Origin: Mediannikoviicoccus vaginalis
GTDB lineage: Bacteria; Bacillota; Clostridia; Tissierellales; Peptoniphilaceae
Length of the DNA: 64,000 bases
NCBI RefSeq assembly: GCF_928097925.1
Contig: NZ_CAKMRI010000001.1
Location: 186,001-250,000 of the forward strand
Direction of reading: 5' to 3'
Shown: piece after piece, positions 44,176-53,463 of the stretch
Position numbering within the stretch: the first letter of the stretch is position 1
Layout: each line of letters opens with the position of its first letter
The notes under the pieces: model-generated
What the model was told of the DNA's origin: nothing
Database searches by the model: none
Seen by the model: only the letters and a program-made list of their open reading frames with translations
Program-made: the position numbers and the translations under genes

Positions 44176-45099
44176 ATGAATAGATATAGAAGAAGCGATA
44201 ATTATATTAAATTAGCGCAAAATTTCTATTTAAACGGTGAATACAAAAAATCTGTTGAAGCACTTAATAAGGCTTTAAGGTTTGAAAATACTGAAGAAAA
44301 ATATATTGAAATATATCTCGACAAGGCTCAAATATATTATGAGGTGAAAAACTATTACAATGCAATAAAAGTTTACAATGTCATAATTGAGAGATTTGGC
44401 GAGATTCTTCAGGCATTTTATGGCATAGGGGTTATGTATGACTTTTTAGACGAATTTTATTTAGCTGAGAAGTATTACAAAAAATCCATTGCCATAGATG
44501 AAAACTTTAGGGAAGGGTATTTTTTCCTTGCAGATTTATATGACCGTTATGGATTTACGGATAAAGCTATTTGCTATTATAAAAAAACGATTGAAAAATT
44601 TCCCAAGGATTATATGGCATATAATAACTTGGGAAGTATTTTTGAGATGCAAAAAAACTATGAAGAGGCTCTAAAATATTTTAAGGCATCGGTTGAATTA
44701 AACCCTGATTACTTTAGATCTACATTTAATCTTGGAATAGCATATGAAAGATTAAATAGTGAAGATAAGGCGCTTGAATATTATTACAGGGCCTGTAAAT
44801 TAAATCCTGAATATCAAGATATTTATCTAAACATATCCGCACTGTATATAAAGCAGAAAAAATTCATGGAGAGTTTAGAAATACTCACTGAAGGAATTTC
44901 ATATGCTGAAAACACCTACAATCTTTATTACAACAGAGCCTGTGTATATTTAAAGGTTGGAGAAGAGGAGAAGAGCTTTAACGATTTAGAAAATGCTGTT
45001 AAAGAAAACCCGAAGCTAATTGATTATTTAAAAGTAGACGAAGATTTTAAGAGCTACAGGAAAGATGAACGATATTTAAAAATAATAGGAAGGGATTAA
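44176..45099 (+). CDS. Tetratricopeptide repeat protein
   Basis: A 307-residue protein built almost entirely of TPR helices of 34 residues, with about seven units. Clear ones are AQNFYLNGEYKKSVEALNKA, AYNNLGSIFEMQKNYEEAL and TFNLGIAYERLNSEDKALEY. No signal peptide or membrane helix is present, so it is a cytoplasmic scaffold. The gene begins 3 bases after the nitroreductase stop and ends just before modA; functional links to either are not evident. The partner is unknown. Confidence 0.88.
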   Translation: MNRYRRSDNYIKLAQNFYLNGEYKKSVEALNKALRFENTEEKYIEIYLDKAQIYYEVKNYYNAIKVYNVIIERFGEILQAFYGIGVMYDFLDEFYLAEKYYKKSIAIDENFREGYFFLADLYDRYGFTDKAICYYKKTIEKFPKDYMAYNNLGSIFEMQKNYEEALKYFKASVELNPDYFRSTFNLGIAYERLNSEDKALEYYYRACKLNPEYQDIYLNISALYIKQKKFMESLEILTEGISYAENTYNLYYNRACVYLKVGEEEKSFNDLENAVKENPKLIDYLKVDEDFKSYRKDERYLKIIGRD

Positions 45100-45100
45100 A

Positions 45101-45928
45101 ATGAAAAATATTAAAAAAATACTTTTATTTACACTATGTTTATCAATTTTAACATTTACTGCTTCATGTAATAAGGGAAATGTTGACGAAACAAAAAATG
45201 GACAAATTGAAGACACTTCAAAGGAAACTGAGCAAACTTCAGGTGGAGAAATTTTAGTAGGTGCAGCAGCTAGTTTAACTGATGCAATGAATGAAATCAA
45301 ACCTATATTTGAAGAAAAAGAAAACTGCACATTGAACTTTACTTATGCGGCAAGTGGAACACTTCAAAAACAAATTGAAGAAGATGGTGGAATAGATGTA
45401 TTTATCTCTGCCAGCGAAGCAAAGATGAATGCAGTTAACGAAAAGGATTTAATGGTTAAGGAATCCATATTTCCTCTATTAAAAAATAAACTTGTACTTA
45501 TTAAGAACAAAGAAGCTAATGAAGATATTAATATGGAGAACTTTATTGAAAAGTCAAATAAGATTGCCATTGGTCAACCAGATGTAGTTCCTGCAGGACA
45601 ATATGCAAAACAAAGTTTGGAAAGTTTAAATCTTTGGGAAAGTGGACAAGAAAAATTTGTTTTTGCAAAGGATGTTAGAGCGGTACTTGCATATGTATCT
45701 ACAGGTGAATGTGAATCAGGTTTTGTATATAAGTCAGATGCTGTTATAGACGACAATGTTGAAATAGCTGAAGAAGTTAAAGATGATGTACATGACGATA
45801 TAGTATATCCTGGTGGAATTGTAAAATCTACAAAGAACCAAGAGCTTGCACAAAAGTTTTTAGATTTCTTAAAAGAAAGTGAAGCAAAAGATATACTAAC
45901 AAAGTACGGATTTGAAGTAAATGAATAG
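45101..45928 (+). CDS. modA: Molybdate ABC transporter substrate-binding lipoprotein
   Basis: A 275-residue lipoprotein. The signal ends in the lipobox LTFTASC (Cys near residue 24), followed by an acidic linker. The mature domain begins ILVGAAASLTDAMNEIKPIF, the ModA signature. It continues with FTYAASGTLQKQIEEDGGIDVFISASEAKMNAV and GQPDVVPAGQYAKQSL, which line the oxyanion site. It captures molybdate or tungstate outside the membrane for ModB/ModC. It is followed by modB with an 8-base overlap. Confidence 0.93.
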   Translation: MKNIKKILLFTLCLSILTFTASCNKGNVDETKNGQIEDTSKETEQTSGGEILVGAAASLTDAMNEIKPIFEEKENCTLNFTYAASGTLQKQIEEDGGIDVFISASEAKMNAVNEKDLMVKESIFPLLKNKLVLIKNKEANEDINMENFIEKSNKIAIGQPDVVPAGQYAKQSLESLNLWESGQEKFVFAKDVRAVLAYVSTGECESGFVYKSDAVIDDNVEIAEEVKDDVHDDIVYPGGIVKSTKNQELAQKFLDFLKESEAKDILTKYGFEVNE

Positions 45929-46595
45929 AGCTGAAATCATGGCGCCAATATTACTATCTTTAAAAATTGCTGTTATTTCAACTTTTATAACGCTTATTTT
46001 AGGTTTGATATTGGCGTATGTATTCACTAAACATGAATTTTTATTTAAGGACGGCTTAGAAGTTATACTAACTCTGCCAATGACATTGCCACCTACCATA
46101 ATGGGTTATATCCTATTACTTTTATTTAGCAGGAAGGGGCCAATAGGAAGGATTCTCTACAATGCATTTGATATAAATGTAATTTTCACCTGGGTGGCTG
46201 GTTGTATTGCGGCGGTGGTTGTATCACTTCCACTTATGTATCAAAGTATAAAATCATCTTTTCTAAGTACTGATCCAGTTTATGAAAATGTGGCAAGGAC
46301 TCTAGGTAAATCGGAGTTTGAAATTTTTACAAAGGTGACCATACCCTTGGCTCTTCCGGGAATCGTAAGTGGAATTGTACTGAGTTTTTCAAGGGCCATA
46401 GGTGAGTTTGGTGCAACTTTAATGGTTGCGGGAAATATTCCAGGTAAAACTGAGACCATACCACTTGCCATCTTTTATGCAGTTGAGTCAAATAATAGAC
46501 AAAAGGCAAATCTACTAATGGCGATCGTAATAGGCTTTAGCTTCATAAATATATATCTACTAAACAAGTGGATAAAGAAAAGGAAGGTAAATTGA
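45921..46595 (+). CDS. modB: Molybdate ABC transporter permease
   Basis: A 224-residue membrane subunit with about five or six helices. The ABC-permease EAA loop reads ENVARTLGKSEFEIFTKVTIPLALPGIVSG near residue 113, and the N-terminus has ILLSLKIAVISTFITLILG. FSRAIGEFGATLMVAGNIPGKTETIPLAIF is characteristic of ModB. The start ATG 45921 overlaps modA by 8 bases, and the last bases overlap the modC start, so the three are translationally coupled. Confidence 0.93.
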   Translation: MNRAEIMAPILLSLKIAVISTFITLILGLILAYVFTKHEFLFKDGLEVILTLPMTLPPTIMGYILLLLFSRKGPIGRILYNAFDINVIFTWVAGCIAAVVVSLPLMYQSIKSSFLSTDPVYENVARTLGKSEFEIFTKVTIPLALPGIVSGIVLSFSRAIGEFGATLMVAGNIPGKTETIPLAIFYAVESNNRQKANLLMAIVIGFSFINIYLLNKWIKKRKVN

Positions 46596-47215
46596 TGCTC
46601 TCTGTTGACATTGAAAAACAATTAGAGTTATTTAAATTGGATTTAAAATTTGATATTGAAAAAGAAGTTTTAGCAATTCAAGGTGCTTCAGGAAGCGGAA
46701 AGACAACAATATTAAATATAATTTCTGGACTTGTGAAAGCAGATAGAGCAGAAATATCCAATGGAGATACTATTTTAGAGTCAACGGAAAAAAATATCTA
46801 TCTCCCATCAAGAAAGAGAGATTTAGGGTACATGTTTCAAAACTATGGACTTTTTCCACATCTAAGCGTTGAGAAAAATATTAAATTTGCAATGAAGGAT
46901 AGAGAGATTTATGAAGACCTTCTAGATGTATTAAGACTTAGAGATTTACTTAAGAGATATCCTTCCGATATATCCGGTGGTGAGAAGCAAAGGGTTGCAC
47001 TTTTAAGAACTTTAGTAACAAAGCCCAAAGTTTTATTAATGGACGAACCATTTAGTGCCCTGGACGCTGAACTAAAAGAAAAATTATATCCAAGCTTTAG
47101 TGAATTAATAAAAAGTTTAAACATACCAGTTTTAATTATCACCCATGATAATGATGAAGCCAACTTTTTAGCAGATAATATAATTCACATCGATAAAGGT
47201 AAAATAACAGCTTAA
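46595..47215 (+). CDS. modC: Molybdate ABC transporter ATPase (short form)
   Basis: A 206-residue ABC ATPase. Walker A is GASGSGKTTILNII near residue 33, the Q-loop MFQNYGLFPHLSV near 77, the signature SGGEKQRVALLRTL near 123, Walker B VLLMDEPFSALDAE near 145 and the switch His in ITHDNDEA. It ends right after the ATPase core and lacks the C-terminal Mop domain that regulates full-length ModC. ATG 46595 sits in the TGATG overlap with modB and is served by AAGGAAGG; a longer GTG start at 46568 lies inside modB and is less likely. No molybdoenzyme gene occurs in the window. Confidence 0.92.
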   Translation: MLSVDIEKQLELFKLDLKFDIEKEVLAIQGASGSGKTTILNIISGLVKADRAEISNGDTILESTEKNIYLPSRKRDLGYMFQNYGLFPHLSVEKNIKFAMKDREIYEDLLDVLRLRDLLKRYPSDISGGEKQRVALLRTLVTKPKVLLMDEPFSALDAELKEKLYPSFSELIKSLNIPVLIITHDNDEANFLADNIIHIDKGKITA

Positions 47216-47234
47216 ATGCTGTTATTTTATTTTT
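47201..47234 (+). terminator. Terminator of modABC
   Basis: AAAATAACAGC (47201-47211) pairs perfectly with GCTGTTATTTT (47218-47228); the modC stop codon lies in the 6-base loop. Confidence 0.9.
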
Positions 47235-47295
47235 AACGATGACATTTTCTTTGATTTGGTATAATGGATATAAAGAGTGAAAGCAGGAGGTAAAA

Positions 47296-49428
47296 ATGAG
47301 AATAAAAGAAAGAATATTAGAATATATTTCATCAGAGGACTACATGCCAAGAACTTCTGAAGAGCTATGTATGATTTTTGATATAGAGCCTAAGGGAAGA
47401 AGGGACTTTGTGAATGTTTTGAAGGTTCTCGAAAAAGAGGGCTTGCTAATAACAACTGCAAAGGGCAAGTATATGCTTCCTGCAAGTGAAAATCTATTTA
47501 GAGGTGTTCTTGAAGGTAATAAGGCGGGCTTTGCATACTTTATAGAAGAACATGGTATTATAGATGATGTTTTCATTCCAAGGGATGATTTAAATAAAGC
47601 ATGGCATCAAGATAAGGTTCTAATAAAAGTTACAAAAAAAGCCGAAGCAGACAAAAAGGCAGAGGGCGAAGTTGTAAAGATAATAGAAAAAAATAAAAAG
47701 CCAATAATAGGAACTTATATTCAAGGTAAAAACTTTGGTTTTGTTGTTCCCGATGACACTAGATATGGCTTTGACCTATTCATTAGCAAGGGCGACCGAA
47801 ACGGCGCCAAGACCAACGATAAAGTTGTTGCAAGGATAAAGGAAAGAAAACCTAAGGGAAAGAATCCAGAAGCCATAGTGACAAATATAATTGGAAATAT
47901 AAATGAAAAGGGCGTGGACATTACATCCATCGTAATGGAATTTGATTTACCCTTTGAATTTTCTAAAAAAGTGCAAGATAGGGCAAGGGAAATTGAAACG
48001 GAAGTGGACTCGAAAGAAGTTGAAGAGAGAACTGACTTTAGAGATCTCTTCACAGTTACAATTGATGGAGCTACTGCAAAAGATTTTGATGATGCCATAT
48101 CCATTGATAAGAAAGACGATAACTATTTGCTCTATGTTCATATTGCAGATGTTGCCCACTATGTGGCGAAAGGCTCTGCACTGGACAAAGAGGCCTATAG
48201 AAGAGGAAACTCAGTTTATTTATTAGACAGAGTTATTCCAATGCTACCAAAGGAATTATCCAATGGTATTTGTAGTTTAAACCCAGGAGTGGATAGACTT
48301 TCCATGACTGTAAAAATGGAAATTAATAAGAGGGGAAAGGTAGTTGACTACAAGTTTTATGAATCGGTTATAAACTCTGATTACAGATTAATTTACACAA
48401 ATGTTTCCGACATCATTGAAGGTGAGCAAGATATTTACGAAGATGATTTATTAAAGGAAAAACTTTTAATGATGAATGAGCTATTTGAAATTCTTAAAGA
48501 AAAGAGGGAGAGAAGGGGAAGTATAGATTTTAACTTCACCGATCCTGAAATAATTCTTGGTCACGACGGAAAGCCAATAGATATTGTGCAGGAAGAGAGA
48601 AGGGTTGCAAATAGAATTATTGAAGAGTTTATGATTGTGACAAACGAAACCGTAGGAAGTCACTTTGGATTTATGGAAGAGCCGTTTATATATAGAATTC
48701 ATGAAGATCCTTCGGAAACGAAGGTGGAAGAACTAAGAAAAATGATTAAAAAATTTGGTTACTCCATTAAAGGTCAGGACATTCATCCAAAGGACTATGA
48801 GTCAATAATAAACGAAGTTAAGGGAAAGCCAGAAGAGCCGCTTATTTCAATGATGCTTTTAAGATCCATGTCAAAGGCGGAGTACTCTCCTGATCCACAG
48901 CCGCATTTTGGTTTAGCAAGCATGTTCTATACTCACTTCACTTCTCCTATTAGAAGGTATCCAGACCTATTTATACACAGAATACTCAAAAACTTTTTGA
49001 GAAATAAAAAGAATACTAATAATATGAATGAGTATATGAAGTTCTTAAACGATGTGAGTAAGCACTGCTCAATGACTGAGAGAAGAGCTGAAGATGCTGA
49101 ACGTGAAGTTGTAAATATGAAAATGGCAGAGTATATGGAGGACAACATCGGCAAGAGATTTGACGGTGTAATATCGGGGCTTACTAAGTTTGGTATATTT
49201 GTAAGACTTGATAATGGTGTTGAAGGTCTTGTGTCCTTTGTAAACATGACCGATGATTATTACAATTTCAATGAAGAGGCCTTTATAGTCGTTGGAGAGA
49301 CAAGAAATAGAATATATAATCTGGGACAAAAGGTTCGAGTACAAGTAATAGATGCAAGTAGAATTAAGAGACAAATAGATTTTAAATTTGTAAATGGTGA
49401 TAAAGATGGCAAAAATACTAACGAATAA
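47296..49428 (+). CDS. rnr: Ribonuclease R
   Basis: A 710-residue 3'-5' exoribonuclease that degrades structured RNA. An N-terminal winged helix is followed by cold-shock domains ([18 protein letters not shown], then [18 protein letters not shown] near 137). The RNB catalytic core has [17 protein letters not shown] near 256 with the metal-binding Asp cluster. A C-terminal S1 domain reads [24 protein letters not shown] near 620. ATG 47296 is preceded by AGGAGG and by a TATAAT at 47260-47265. It overlaps smpB by 23 bases, the typical rnr-smpB pair. Confidence 0.95.
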   Translation: MRIKERILEYISSEDYMPRTSEELCMIFDIEPKGRRDFVNVLKVLEKEGLLITTAKGKYMLPASENLFRGVLEGNKAGFAYFIEEHGIIDDVFIPRDDLNKAWHQDKVLIKVTKKAEADKKAEGEVVKIIEKNKKPIIGTYIQGKNFGFVVPDDTRYGFDLFISKGDRNGAKTNDKVVARIKERKPKGKNPEAIVTNIIGNINEKGVDITSIVMEFDLPFEFSKKVQDRAREIETEVDSKEVEERTDFRDLFTVTIDGATAKDFDDAISIDKKDDNYLLYVHIADVAHYVAKGSALDKEAYRRGNSVYLLDRVIPMLPKELSNGICSLNPGVDRLSMTVKMEINKRGKVVDYKFYESVINSDYRLIYTNVSDIIEGEQDIYEDDLLKEKLLMMNELFEILKEKRERRGSIDFNFTDPEIILGHDGKPIDIVQEERRVANRIIEEFMIVTNETVGSHFGFMEEPFIYRIHEDPSETKVEELRKMIKKFGYSIKGQDIHPKDYESIINEVKGKPEEPLISMMLLRSMSKAEYSPDPQPHFGLASMFYTHFTSPIRRYPDLFIHRILKNFLRNKKNTNNMNEYMKFLNDVSKHCSMTERRAEDAEREVVNMKMAEYMEDNIGKRFDGVISGLTKFGIFVRLDNGVEGLVSFVNMTDDYYNFNEEAFIVVGETRNRIYNLGQKVRVQVIDASRIKRQIDFKFVNGDKDGKNTNE

Positions 49429-49852
49429 TAAGAAGGCAAGACATGAATATTTTATAGAGCAGGAGTATGAAGCGGGAATAGCTCTTAAAGGGACAGAGGT
49501 AAAGTCCCTAAGACTTGGCAAGGCATCTGTTACAGAAGCCTTTTGTCAAATAAGAAATGGTGAAGTTTTTATATATGGAATGCATATTAGCCCCTATGAA
49601 CAGGGAAATAGAAACAATGTGGATCCATTAAGAACAAGAAAGTTACTTCTTCATAGACGAGAGATAAATAAACTTATTGGTGCAACAAAAGAAAAGGGAT
49701 ATACAATAATCCCGCTATCCGTATATTTGAAAAACGGACTTGTCAAAGTTAAGATTGGCCTTGCAAAGGGTAAGAAACTTCACGACAAGAGAGAGACAAT
49801 AGCAAAGAGAGATTCTGACAGAAGAATACAACAGGCTTTAAGACGAAGATAA
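49406..49852 (+). CDS. smpB: SsrA-binding protein SmpB
   Basis: A 148-residue tmRNA partner for rescue of stalled ribosomes. The OB fold begins with [21 protein letters not shown] and carries [20 protein letters not shown] near 30; the basic C-terminal tail includes [16 protein letters not shown] and [11 protein letters not shown] use ATG 49406 (MAKILTNN), with GGTGAT a few bases upstream; a four-residue longer start at 49394 lies farther inside rnr. RNase R is the enzyme that degrades mRNAs released by trans-translation, which explains the pairing. The tmRNA gene itself is not seen nearby. Confidence 0.96.
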   Translation: MAKILTNNKKARHEYFIEQEYEAGIALKGTEVKSLRLGKASVTEAFCQIRNGEVFIYGMHISPYEQGNRNNVDPLRTRKLLLHRREINKLIGATKEKGYTIIPLSVYLKNGLVKVKIGLAKGKKLHDKRETIAKRDSDRRIQQALRRR

Positions 49853-49855
49853 AGA

Positions 49856-49879
49856 AAACCTCCTTGAAAAAGGAGGTTT
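49856..49879. terminator. Shared bidirectional terminator between smpB and rqcH
   Basis: AAACCTCCTT (49856-49865), loop GAAA, AAGGAGGTTT (49870-49879). The convergent genes end on either side, and the rqcH stop lies inside the right arm. Confidence 0.8.
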
Positions 49880-51629
49880 AAATCTCTTTAAATATTTGAA
49901 AATCAAATTCTTTCGGATTTACAAAAACAGTATTAAAATCATCGTAGTAGACCATGCCAGGCTTTGCACCCTTGGCCTTTCTAACATTTTTCTTTTCAGT
50001 ATAATCCACAGCGACGTTTTGTTCATTTGAAACAGAGGAGTACTTAGCGGCTAAAAGGCATCCGTCAAGAATATCTTCTTCGGTAATGTTGTCATTTCTT
50101 AAAATCACATGGGAACCTGGAACGTCCTTAACATGGATAAAGATGTCCTCTTTATTTGCAAGTTTCAAAGTGATGTAGTCGTTTTGATAATTATTTTTTC
50201 CCACATAAAAATGCTTATCCCTCTCGTTTACAAAGTGATGAGGTGTGGAAGGTTTTGAAGATTTATTTTTGTCTTTATTTTTTGTTTTGCCCTTGCTAAT
50301 ATAACCACCACTTGAAAGCTCAGACCTAATCTCCATAACTTCTGAATCGGTTTCAACTTTTTTTAAACTGTCTAACACCTGCTCAAAATATTTTATATCA
50401 TCTTTAAGTAGGGGAATTTGTTTCTTTAAAAGATTTTCTGAAGTTTTTAACTTGCTAAATTTTTTATAGTAAAATTGTGCATTCTCCCAAGGGGATTTTT
50501 TTACATCAAGGGGAATTTCGATGTTAGAAAGTTCAGCATCGTAAAAGTTCTGAAGCGTTATGCTCTTTAAGCCTCTGTCCATATTATGAACATTTGCAGA
50601 GATTATATCTGCATAAACCTTATATTTTTCTCTATCACTAGCTTTTTCTCTTTCGTCTAAAAGTTTAACCAATTTATTCCTATCTTTTTCTAAAAGATGA
50701 GAGACCTTCTTTGAAAGACTTGAAACTTTTTGTGACACCTTATCTGAAACAAAGGTTTCGCTAAAATAATTTTCGCATGCAGTTGACATGCTATCTTCAA
50801 TCTTAGGTTCTACATTTAAATAATTTAATTTTAAACAGTGAAAGTCAAGTAGCTTTCCAGTTTCATCACGATATGTTGCGTAAGTATAATCATCTGAAAG
50901 AATTCTATCTGAAATTTCATTAAATGAATTATCAATTCTTCCTAGCTCCTCAGAATTTAATTCCTTAGCTTTTTTATTTTTGTCAACATTTGACTCATAA
51001 AGAATTTCATCTGTAATCTGTGGGGAAAACCCGGTGTAATTCATATAGAAAAATCTTGCCATCTTTATATCTTTTTCCATATTGGAAATTATTTGGGATG
51101 GAAGTTTGTTTTCCTTTGTAATATCCACCTTGTCATCTTCGATATAGGAATAGCTTAGTCCTGGAAGAAGTTGACGCACTCTAGAAAGATCTTCCGTAAC
51201 CCTTGTGATGGAATCTAAAATATTAAACTCTTCTCTAAGAATAATGTTGGAATACTTTCCCATAACTTCTATGGTCAAAGTCTTCGTAACTAAATCACCA
51301 AGTTCATTCATTGATGATATATTTATATCCAAAACCCTGTCTAGACCCTTTTGTTCGATTGACTCTATAACTCCATTTTGCAAATGCTTTCTTAAAAGCA
51401 TGCAAAAGTTTGGTGCCTTAATGGGGTTTTCTTTAATTTCATTTGAAAGGTAAAACCCAGGGCGATTACTAGAAGCATCTAATAATAATTTGTAATTATT
51501 TTTTCTATTATAAATTTGTAGCAAGATAGTTCTATTTTCCGGCTGGTTAATTCGATTCACCTTTCCACCGATTAATTTATCATTAAGTTCTTTGACTACT
51601 GCCCTTGTTACAATTCCGTCAAAACTCAT
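49878..51629 (-). CDS. rqcH: RqcH (Rqc2/NEMF homologue, fibronectin-binding protein A family)
   Basis: A 583-residue NFACT protein that binds obstructed large ribosomal subunits and directs addition of C-terminal Ala tails for degradation. NFACT-N begins MSFDGIVTRAVVKELNDKLIGGKVNRI and has RPGFYLSNEIKENP near 60. A coiled-coil middle (about 300-420) and NFACT-R (HHFVNERDKHFYVGKNNYQND and FIHVKDVPGSHVIL near 490) follow. ATG 51629 with GGAGGTAATT is the clear start; a frame start four codons earlier lies inside the ribosome binding site. Its position opposite rnr-smpB puts three ribosome rescue genes together. Confidence 0.94.
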   Translation of the reverse strand: MSFDGIVTRAVVKELNDKLIGGKVNRINQPENRTILLQIYNRKNNYKLLLDASSNRPGFYLSNEIKENPIKAPNFCMLLRKHLQNGVIESIEQKGLDRVLDINISSMNELGDLVTKTLTIEVMGKYSNIILREEFNILDSITRVTEDLSRVRQLLPGLSYSYIEDDKVDITKENKLPSQIISNMEKDIKMARFFYMNYTGFSPQITDEILYESNVDKNKKAKELNSEELGRIDNSFNEISDRILSDDYTYATYRDETGKLLDFHCLKLNYLNVEPKIEDSMSTACENYFSETFVSDKVSQKVSSLSKKVSHLLEKDRNKLVKLLDEREKASDREKYKVYADIISANVHNMDRGLKSITLQNFYDAELSNIEIPLDVKKSPWENAQFYYKKFSKLKTSENLLKKQIPLLKDDIKYFEQVLDSLKKVETDSEVMEIRSELSSGGYISKGKTKNKDKNKSSKPSTPHHFVNERDKHFYVGKNNYQNDYITLKLANKEDIFIHVKDVPGSHVILRNDNITEEDILDGCLLAAKYSSVSNEQNVAVDYTEKKNVRKAKGAKPGMVYYDDFNTVFVNPKEFDFQIFKEI

Positions 51630-51718
51630 AATTACCTCCAATCTATACTAATAAATTATACCATAGTAAAACTTTCATGAATAATGCAAGAAAATTGTTA
51701 CGAAAATGTAACATATTA

Positions 51719-51747
51719 TTGAATTAGCCTTGACATTGTTATAGAAT
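51719..51747 (+). promoter_or_regulatory. Promoter for the yicC-gmk-rpoZ operon
   Basis: TTGAAT at 51719-51724 and TAGAAT at 51742-51747 are spaced by 17 bases. It overlaps the longest alternative start for yicC (51746), supporting ATG 51770. Confidence 0.5.
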
Positions 51748-51769
51748 GAGAAGAAAGAAGAGGTGGATT

Positions 51770-52651
51770 ATGATATATTCAATGACTGGTTTCGGAAGAT
51801 CATCCATAGAAGACAATAGCTATGGAGTATCGGTAGAAATAAAAACGGTAAATAATAAATATTTAGATGTGCAAGTTAAAAATCCCAACTTTTTAAATTT
51901 TTTAGAAGAGGATATTAAAAAAACTGTAAGAAAAAAATTGGACCGAGGACGTGCAGATGTCTTTATAAGATGTCAAAAGAAAGAATCCAACATTTCGAAG
52001 ATGTATTTTGATTCCAACTTAGTTTCAAACTATATTGAAGCGGTAAAAGATTTAGAAAAATCACTGGACCATGACTTTAAATTAAAACTTTCAGACATAA
52101 TGCAACTGGAAGGGGCTTTGCAAATAGAAGAAAGCGAAGAAGATGAAAAGTATTTAAAAGAACTTATTCTTTCACAAGTTGAAAATGCTCTTGAACTTTT
52201 AATCCAAATGAGAAGAAAAGAGGGAGAGAATATATCTGAAATTATTAAAACTCAACTTGATGAAATGAAAAGAATTGTAAAGGAAATAAAAGAACTTGCA
52301 AAGTCTTCCCATGACGAATACAAAGATTCTTTAATTAAAAAGCTTCAAGAGATAAATGACGAAGATTTGAAACTGGACATGGATAGAATCTATTTAGAGG
52401 TTGCTCTATATGGAGAAAGGTCTGACATTACTGAGGAGATAGTTAGACTAAACTCACACATTGATCAATTTTTACTTACCCTTGAGTCAAATGAGCCGAA
52501 GGGACGTAAGCTGGACTTTATTGTTCAAGAGATGAATAGAGAGGTTAATACAATATCATCAAAATCTCCAAACAAGAGGATTGTACAAAATTGCATTGAG
52601 TTAAAATCAATTATAGAAAAGATTAGAGAACAAATACAAAATATTGAGTAG
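51770..52651 (+). CDS. YicC-family endoribonuclease
   Basis: A 293-residue protein of the YicC/YloC family, recently described as endoribonuclease in related bacteria. The conserved N-terminus is MIYSMTGFGRSSIEDNSYGVSVEIKTVNNKYLDV, and the C-terminal half carries KGRKLDFIVQEMNREVNTISSKS near 255. The start is ATG 51770 with GAGGTGG just upstream. The operon order yicC-gmk-rpoZ-coaBC-priA-def-fmt is strongly conserved in Firmicutes. The RNA targets are unknown here. Confidence 0.92.
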   Translation: MIYSMTGFGRSSIEDNSYGVSVEIKTVNNKYLDVQVKNPNFLNFLEEDIKKTVRKKLDRGRADVFIRCQKKESNISKMYFDSNLVSNYIEAVKDLEKSLDHDFKLKLSDIMQLEGALQIEESEEDEKYLKELILSQVENALELLIQMRRKEGENISEIIKTQLDEMKRIVKEIKELAKSSHDEYKDSLIKKLQEINDEDLKLDMDRIYLEVALYGERSDITEEIVRLNSHIDQFLLTLESNEPKGRKLDFIVQEMNREVNTISSKSPNKRIVQNCIELKSIIEKIREQIQNIE

Positions 52652-52660
52652 GAGGGCAAT

Positions 52661-53248
52661 ATGAGAGATGGTTTTTTAATGGTTATTTCAGGACCTTCAG
52701 GAGTTGGTAAGGGAACTGTATGTGAAGCTCTAAGAGCAAAGAGAGATGATATTAAGTACTCTATATCAGCAACGACAAGAAAGAAGCGTCCCGGAGAAGT
52801 TGACGGAGAAAACTATTATTTTTTATCTCTAGATGAATTTAAGGAAAAGGTAAAGAGGGATGAATTTATAGAACATGCAAAGGTTCATAATAATTTTTAT
52901 GGGACACCAAGGGCCTATGTGGAAGAAAATATAGGAAAGGGCAATATTGTAATTCTTGAAATAGATGTTCAAGGTGCTTTGCAAGTAAAGAAAAATTTCC
53001 CAGGTGCAGTTTATATTTTCTTACTTCCTCCAAACTTAGAAGAATTGAGATCTAGAATTACAAAAAGAGCCACAGAGGACGAAGAAACCATTAATTTGAG
53101 AATGCATAATGCGGAAAAAGAACTTTCTTTTATAGATAAATACGACTATGCGGTTGTCAACGATGAAGTTGATGACACAGTTTATAAAATACAATGTATT
53201 ATTGAAGCAGAAAAATTAAAAGCGACATATTTAGGAGGTATGAAATAA
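52661..53248 (+). CDS. gmk: Guanylate kinase
   Basis: A 195-residue enzyme converting GMP to GDP with ATP, essential for GTP supply. The P-loop is ISGPSGVGKGTVCEAL near residue 10, the GMP-binding loop SATTRKKRPGEVDGENYYFL near 36 and the lid AEVHNNFYGTP-like segment (HAKVHNNFYGTPRAYVEENI) near 68. AGGAGG precedes ATG 52661. Its stop overlaps the rpoZ start by one base. Confidence 0.97.
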   Translation: MRDGFLMVISGPSGVGKGTVCEALRAKRDDIKYSISATTRKKRPGEVDGENYYFLSLDEFKEKVKRDEFIEHAKVHNNFYGTPRAYVEENIGKGNIVILEIDVQGALQVKKNFPGAVYIFLLPPNLEELRSRITKRATEDEETINLRMHNAEKELSFIDKYDYAVVNDEVDDTVYKIQCIIEAEKLKATYLGGMK

Positions 53249-53463
53249 TGATAAATCCATCATTTAAAGAATTAGAGAGAATTTCAGGAAGTAGATATGC
53301 AATTTGTGTAATTGCATCAAAGAGAGCAAGAAGAATCATTGACGGTTCTGAACCAATGGTAAAATCAAAGACAACAAATCCTGTTACAACAGCAATTTCT
53401 GAAATTATGGAAGGAAAAGTAACTTACAATGTAGATAGCGAAGAAGAAAAAAAGGATGAATAA
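53248..53463 (+). CDS. rpoZ: RNA polymerase omega subunit
   Basis: A 71-residue subunit that stabilises the beta-prime chain. It begins MINPSFKELERISGSRYAICVIASKRARRI, the classic N-terminus, and has PVTTAISEIMEGKVTY near 47. The acidic tail SEEEKKDE is usual. The gene shares a base with gmk and overlaps coaBC by 8 bases, so the three are co-translated. Confidence 0.95.
   Translation: MINPSFKELERISGSRYAICVIASKRARRIIDGSEPMVKSKTTNPVTTAISEIMEGKVTYNVDSEEEKKDE

Noticed and set aside
49852-49880. tmRNA gene (ssrA) expected next to smpB
   Set aside because: Only a terminator hairpin lies between smpB and the convergent rqcH; there is no room for a tmRNA.
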